Shown: positions 59,543 through 64,000 of the stretch, in pieces | Layout: each line of letters opens with the position of its first letter | Numbering within the stretch: position 1 is the first letter of the stretch | Source of the DNA: Eutrigla gurnardus | Lineage: Eukaryota > Chordata > Actinopteri > Perciformes > Triglidae | DNA: 64,000 nucleotides | NCBI GenBank assembly: GCA_963514095.1 | Contig: OY741265.1 | Span: 24,489,590-24,553,589 of the forward strand | Direction of reading: 5' to 3' | The notes under the pieces: model-generated | The model's input: only the letters and a program-made list of their open reading frames with translations | Database searches by the model: none | What the model was told of the DNA's origin: nothing | Made by a program: the position numbers and the translations under genes

Positions 59543-60582
59543 TAGGGATGTCCCGATCCAGCTTTTTTTACTTCCGATCCGATACCGATATTGTAGGTTT
59601 ATTAGTATCGGCCGATACCGATACCGGCCGATCCAAGCATGTATTAAAGATTAAAGATATTTACTTATTTTGTTGTCAGACTCATGTTGAAAAGGGTTTT
59701 ACTCTTAAGAACAACTAGCCAACTTAATTAGGTTAGTTTGAATAATCCACAATGGTTGGTAATGAGAAGGTGACCTGTTTATTCTTAACAGGGTTAAATA
59801 AACACAAAATATACTAAATAATAAATCGTCAATCTTACCGCTTTACCATTTCGAATACTTGTAACTGTCGAGTAACAACGTTATTCATTTCGATCATAGA
59901 AACAAACGTTAGCAGCATAGACGTCGGAACTAGGGGTGCAGGGGGTGCGGCCGTCCCATCATCCTCCCCGCGGCATCCGAGCGCTCTTTCCCAGCCTTGC
60001 GCAGGTTGAAAACCTGGCTGCGCAACACTAGGAAGCAGGAAAGACTTACGCATTACGCCAGTCATAACTCTACACCATGTTAATTAATCGCTGTTGTTAG
60101 CAGGCTCCATGAGCTGGACACCGACTCACGGAGCGGCTCCCGGTCGGTCAGAGCGCAGCCGACCCCGGCAGTCACCGAGGATCAACAGCTGAGTGGCGGC
60201 GGCGAAGAGGCGGAGGCTCCGCTTTTATGTCCGTGTCATTACGCTTTTGGTGCGTGTTTAAAACAGTGGGTTTACTTCAAAACGCTAGCGTCAGAAGCTG
60301 TCAGAGCGTTTATGAACAGTGTTTTAGAGCTCCCCCTAAATGTCTCAAAGCTTGACTTTATTGTGGCAAGTGTTGCACTCCGCCTCTTCGTCTTTTACGT
60401 CTTTTAGGGTAAAATAATCCCACACAGCTATAACTTTAAATTCTTAGTGGGAGTTTTGAAAAAAAACTGGATCGGGAGTCCGCATCGGGATTTTCCTGTT
60501 CAGGCCGATCCAATATCGATATGCATTTGTTTGCTAATATCGGCGGCCTATCCGATACAAATATCGGATCGGGACATCCCTA
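59543..60582. mobile_element. 1,040-bp hAT-like element closing the array
   Basis: Perfect 17-bp terminal inverted repeats, TAGGGATGTCCCGATCC and its inverse, with subterminal 'ccgataccgat' repeats at the left and inverse forms at the right. This is a familiar fish hAT-type pattern. The interior is GC-rich (59.9-60.2 kb) with no transposase. The flanks share only ATT (59,540-59,542 and 60,583-60,585), not the 8 bp expected for hAT, so the superfamily is tentative. Confidence 0.8.
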
Positions 60583-61477
60583 ATTGTTAACCAACATGTT
60601 TGCAGCAACTCATTCTACCACCCCACCAAACTCTGTTTTCAAATTAAACACTTAACAGTTTCTTTAAATATTTATCAGTTGATTATCCAAATATTTATTA
60701 TCAGTCACTTTTCTGAATCCACGTAAATTACTCTTCGCATCTGCATTAAATTACATCCACCACACAGCACTTATTTAAAATGAAAATACTAGTCGATTTA
60801 CATTTGCTGACGAGCAATCTGGCATATGAAAAGGTATTTTTTAAATGGAGTCTGACGCAATGCTTACTCCACATGAAATGCACCGGGGCAACATTACATC
60901 ACTTCCTGTAAACTTAATAGAGAACTGAATAATCTCTGGTCTCGCTCAGATAAAAACACTGAATCTGTCGGCATGTTAGCGTGTCGTTCACGACCGAGAT
61001 GTTACCTCCACTTCACCTGTCGGCCCTCTGGCTACCTCTGTCTGCTTGTGTGTGGAGAATCTCCACAAGAGCAGAGACTATAAATGACTGTGAAATGTTA
61101 TCAGTGATGCAATAATATAGAGGAAACACTGTCCACACTTGGGATCACATGCTGAAACATTTCTGATGTTGCCTGCTCTCTGATGTTGATGTTCTAATGG
61201 AAATGGCACAACTACTGTAACTACTGAAATTTGGCACCATTTTCCTCAAAGTTTTTCTATACCGGGTTGGACCGACATCATTTAGCCTGTGCCTGATGAC
61301 ACGGTTTAACGATACCCAGTGTACTGAATCTGGGGTCTGGGAAACCCTCTGGTGCAATTTAGCCGTGCAGCGAGGTTGCACCAACATTTAGCTCAAAGTT
61401 AACTGGGTACGACTTCTCTTTCTTGGTGATCGTGGACTTTCTGCATTGTTAAATAAACATGAACTTCCTGTTTGTAG
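60583..61477. other. unique sequence between array and zinc-finger exons
   Basis: Non-array sequence. No upstream zinc-finger exon is seen although the gene to the right needs one. It ends in the acceptor of the first recognised zxdc exon. Confidence 0.5.
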
Positions 61478-61556
61478 GTGAGAGGCCATTTGTCTGTGAC
61501 TCGGAGGGCTGTGGCTGGTCCTTCACCAGCATGTCTAAGTTGCTCCGACATAAACG
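61478..61556 (+). CDS. zxdc: zxdc-like exon a
   Basis: Encodes (G)ERPFVCDSEGCGWSFTSM then SKLLRHK(R), one complete C2H2 finger apart from its last histidine. Acceptor TTTGTAG, donor GTAACT; both borders are phase 1/2 and match the following exon. Confidence 0.85.
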
Positions 61557-62573
61557 GTAACTGCTTATTAACAGATGCCTTCTCTTGATTTAGTTCCAGT
61601 TATTGCTAATTAATGTCAAATCAGTTGTAGAGCTATCAAGACTACAGACATCTTGCCCTTTGACGTCACTTGAGGCTTCAGCTTTTGCAGTCCTCATGCT
61701 ATAGTTTGAATTCAGGACAAGTCATTGAGTTTTAGTTTGGTGTTGCAGTGGTATTGATGCAGTTCTTTTAGCTTTTGACTCTGAATGTTTGTGGTATGAA
61801 ATAACATTCCTGTAAACATCTGTGTTCATTTAGAAAAAAAACCTCAGCTTGCCGTTGCAGTTCTGTTTTATTGGTGAGGTTTGTGTGTTGTTGAATACCA
61901 ATACGTTGTCATGATATTGCAGGTCTTGGCTTTGAGGTTTTTTTTATGTAGTATTTATGTCTATCCACCCGTTGTTCGTGTAATGATGAGTGTGTCACTG
62001 GCCACAGACTCTCTGACTTCTGTGTCTATCAGGAAACACGATGATGACCGCCGCTTTGTCTGCACAGAGGAGGGTTGTGGGAAATCCTTCACCCGGGCAG
62101 AGCACCTCAAGGGTCACAGTATCACACATCTGGGCACCAAGCCCTTCCAGTGCCATGCAGAAGGTACGTACAAATATCAAAAAACAAATATAGTAGGTGG
62201 ACTTTTTGCTGGGAGAAGGTCAGAGGTTAGACATGTTTATTATTCATTTTTATAAAATAAGGTTTGTTCATTTACAAATTAACAGACCATTTTTTTCCTT
62301 TCATTCAGTTAAATACTCTCCTGATAAATAATTTTCTCTTCGAGTAGTTTGAAGTTTTCTGAAGAGGTAATCACTTATGACATTTGTCTCTATGGTCTTC
62401 AGGCTGTAATGCCAAGTTCTCAGCACGCAGCAGCCTCTACATCCACTCCAAGAAGCATAAGCAGGACGCCAGCACCCTGAGGACTCGCTGCCCTGTGAAC
62501 AACTGCTCCAAACACTTCTCCTCCCGCAGCAGCCTGAAGAGCCACATTCTCAAACACCACCACCTCAGTCCTG
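61478..62573 (+). CDS. zxdc: zxdc-like C2H2 zinc-finger gene, internal exons only
   Basis: Three exons (61,478-61,556; 62,033-62,163; 62,403-62,573) join in frame to give four C2H2 fingers: FVCDSEGCGWSFTSMSKLL...H, FVCTEEGCGKSFTRAEHLK...H, FQCHAEGCNAKFSARSSLY...H and TRCPVNNCSKHFSSRSSLK...H. Linkers such as HDDDRRF and HLGTKPF are characteristic of the ZXD family (ZXDA/B/C), whose proteins act in the nucleus and, with CIITA, in MHC class II transcription. From remembered sequence these are the last fingers of ZXDC, which normally has ten. Exons for the N-terminus and earlier fingers are absent from the window, and the C-terminal exons lie to the right. No stop or frameshift is seen in the three exons. 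Confidence 0.85.
62033..62163 (+). CDS. zxdc: zxdc-like exon b
   Basis: Encodes KHDDDRRFVCTEEGCGKSFT then RAEHLKGHSITHLGTKPFQC and HAE. It supplies the final histidine of the previous finger and one full finger. Acceptor CTATCAG, donor GTACGT. Confidence 0.9.
62403..62573 (+). CDS. zxdc: zxdc-like exon c
   Basis: Encodes GCNAKFSARSSLYIHSKKH, then KQDASTLRTRCPVNNC and SKHFSSRSSLKSHILKHHH. This completes the third finger and supplies the fourth. Acceptor TCTTCAG, donor GTTAGT. Confidence 0.9.
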
Positions 62574-62639
62574 GTTAGTGACTATCATTGTTGGCTCATG
62601 ACCTAAAATAGTTCATTTAATGGCCCACAATTACCTTGT

Positions 62640-62854
62640 TACACCAAGCCGCGGCTTTATCCTCGTCAACGCTACTCCCGCAATCAGCTGAGCGTTCATT
62701 CAACAAACACCGTAACCAGCAAGAGCTGTGTGCTGACGTCACGCTACAACCGCTACGGACTTCATTCACAAAACCCACCTGAAAGTCCGCCTACAGGCCA
62801 CACCTGAGCTCCAAAGAATAAACTGGGTAAAAAAAAAACGGACAAGCCCCCACT
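62640..62854 (-). mobile_element. retroelement leader fragment with tRNA-Pro-like PBS
   Basis: On the minus strand, directly after the LTR end and the bases AG, comes TGGGGGCTTGTCCGTT, which matches the usual tRNA-Pro primer-binding site except for one internal base and its 3' end. About 200 bases of leader-like sequence follow, with no gag or pol frame. Listed as the truncated remainder of an LTR element. Confidence 0.6.
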
Positions 62855-63145
62855 TGTTACAGTCTGGCTCGGAGACTGTAGCCAAGAAATGGGAGAGGAG
62901 ACGAGGTTCCAACGCCAAAGTGATGTTTATTGTAACAAAGGATTTTAAAGCATAATAATACGGAATAAGACGGCGTGGATGGAGCGAGAGCCAGAGGAAG
63001 GTCAGCCAGCGTGGGTATATATGCGCTCCACCGGGCCCAGGTGTAGCGCATCCCGTAATGACGGTCCCACCCCTGCTGAACCTGGAAAACAACAGACCAA
63101 CCAGCAAACCGAAAACACACCAACATCGAAGGCGGGGCCGTCACA
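62855..63145 (-). mobile_element. LTR (gypsy/retrovirus-like), 291 bp
   Basis: Read on the minus strand it begins TGTGACGG and ends CTGTAACA, as LTRs do. It has a TATATATA box in the middle, an AATAAA polyadenylation signal ('caataaacatcac') and an R/U5-like end. No matching 5-bp target duplication was found and no second LTR lies in the window, so it is a remnant lying in the intron after zxdc-like exon c. Confidence 0.75.
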
Positions 63146-63394
63146 GATGGTTTGATACTACTCAGCCTTTTGTGCCAGAACAAAATTCAACAAATGCAAA
63201 TGCACCAAAAAATGTCAGACAACTCCATGTTTACATGCTGTCTGAGCCACAAAACACACTTTCATATTTCAAAAGGGATTTTTGGATCTACTCTGGGATT
63301 CATTCATTTTTAAACTCGCAATACAAAAAGATAACTTCCTGGGGCACTATTTCTTCTCTAGAAGCATTCATTTGTTAAGCTCTTTACAACCATG

Positions 63395-63488
63395 AATCCG
63401 TCCATCGTCTCCCGCTTATCCTGTATTCGGGGTTGCAGGGGGACTGGAGCCGATCCCAGCTGACATTGGGCGAAGGCAGGGTTCACCA
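63395..63488 (-). repeat. V-SINE 3' tail fragment
   Basis: Reverse complement reads 'ggtgaaccctgccttcgcccaatgtcagc...gaatACAGGATAAGCGGGAGACGATGG'. It is the same tail as in the array leader but independently inserted, 5'-truncated and in the opposite orientation. Confidence 0.85.
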
Positions 63489-64000
63489 CATCTTGTCTTA
63501 CTAAAATCCGGAATACTTTTTTTCTCTTCAAAGTGTTTGTGATTGTTATTGTAATGTTGAATTAACAGGGAGTTACTAGCTTGAGGATAATTTAACTTAA
63601 TTGTAATAAGGGTATTGAGTTTTAATGTTCCATCGTATACCAATATTAGCAAAGTAGCGAAAATAACAACGTGGCTCTATTAAGCGACCAAATGTAATGA
63701 TAGAATTACACTCAGCATCTTTTCTAAAACCAAAGATTTCATTTCTCTGTGTGATGTGGACAAAAAGAAAAGCAGCCTGACATTAGAGTAACATTCTCTT
63801 CACAAACATTTCTTCAACTCAACACAGAGCTTTCTACACTTACTGTGCTGTCTTCATCATTTTAGCAGCTTTCCCTCATCAACTTCTCACAGAACTTCAT
63901 CTGAATCTATTAGCATTGAGTGTGTTTGAGTTCTGGAAGCCGCTCTCCGTCTCCCTGCTGCAGTACCACTCTCTACCTGAGCTGTTTCTGATGTGCTGAA
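63489..64000. other. right edge, nothing recognised
   Basis: AT-rich intronic or intergenic sequence. The polypyrimidine-CTGCAG at 63,950-63,963 could be a splice acceptor, but the sequence after it shows no recognisable ZXDC similarity before the window ends. Confidence 0.4.

Noticed and set aside
61881..62255. 124-codon frame taken as a stand-alone small zinc-finger gene
   Set aside because: The zinc-finger part begins at a clear acceptor (62,033) and ends at a clear donor (62,163); the rest is intron read-through.
63950..64000. Possible next zxdc exon after the CTGCAG acceptor-like site
   Set aside because: The ~37 bases that follow show no ZXDC similarity and the window ends; it cannot be supported.

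Overview
The window looks like genomic DNA from a ray-finned (percomorph-type) fish. The genes have split exons with GT/AG borders. The spacers are AT-rich and full of CA/TG microsatellites, and the repeats are typical of teleosts: a V-SINE with a (GGAT)n tail, hAT and TTAA-flanked miniature elements, and a gypsy/retrovirus-like LTR. No bacterial-style gene is present. All gene calls come from reading the translated sequence and comparing it with remembered family members; no search was run.

Layout. 1-5.1 kb: first coding exon of cldn19 (claudin-19, minus strand) with the start of its first intron and its upstream region; the other exons lie off the left edge. 5.1-23.8 kb: an intergenic stretch with no recognised gene, holding old transposon copies, a nested inverted-repeat element (13.3-14.3 kb), a ~1 kb foldback structure (19.1-20.1 kb) and microsatellites. 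23.86-35.94 kb: a complete 15-exon p3h1 gene (prolyl 3-hydroxylase 1, leprecan, minus strand) predicting 851 residues, with an unusually long lysine-rich C-terminal tail ending KEEL. Its introns hold two well-bounded miniature transposons, a degenerate minisatellite and a 102-nt intron that is open in frame. cldn19 and p3h1 are also neighbours in the same orientation in mammals (human 1p34), which supports both calls.

36-38.5 kb: repeats, including long (TA)n and (CA)n tracts and decayed relatives of the array. 38.6-59.5 kb: a large tandem array with a basic unit of about 960-980 bp and 17 copies of a truncated V-SINE head. Its left part contains a 3,948-bp block duplicated almost without change. 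Two nearly identical 682-bp miniature transposons sit at different TTAA sites, one near each end of the homogeneous block. 59.5-60.6 kb: an hAT-like element closes the array. 61.5-62.6 kb: three exons of a zxdc-like C2H2 zinc-finger gene (plus strand), encoding four fingers; its 5' exons are not in the window. 62.86-63.15 kb: a minus-strand LTR with an adjoining tRNA-Pro-like primer-binding site. 63.4 kb: a V-SINE tail.

How it fits together. p3h1 encodes an ER collagen-modifying enzyme and cldn19 a tight-junction protein; they are neighbours by ancestry and share no pathway. The most unusual part is the array. A V-SINE inserted into an ancestral repeat unit, was broken into head-only and tail-only forms, and the head-only form was amplified. 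The array carries many intact Pol III A/B boxes and regularly repeated splice-site-like sequences. It also sits exactly where the conserved gene order breaks and where a zinc-finger gene loses its 5' end, so a real rearrangement and an assembly join are both possible.
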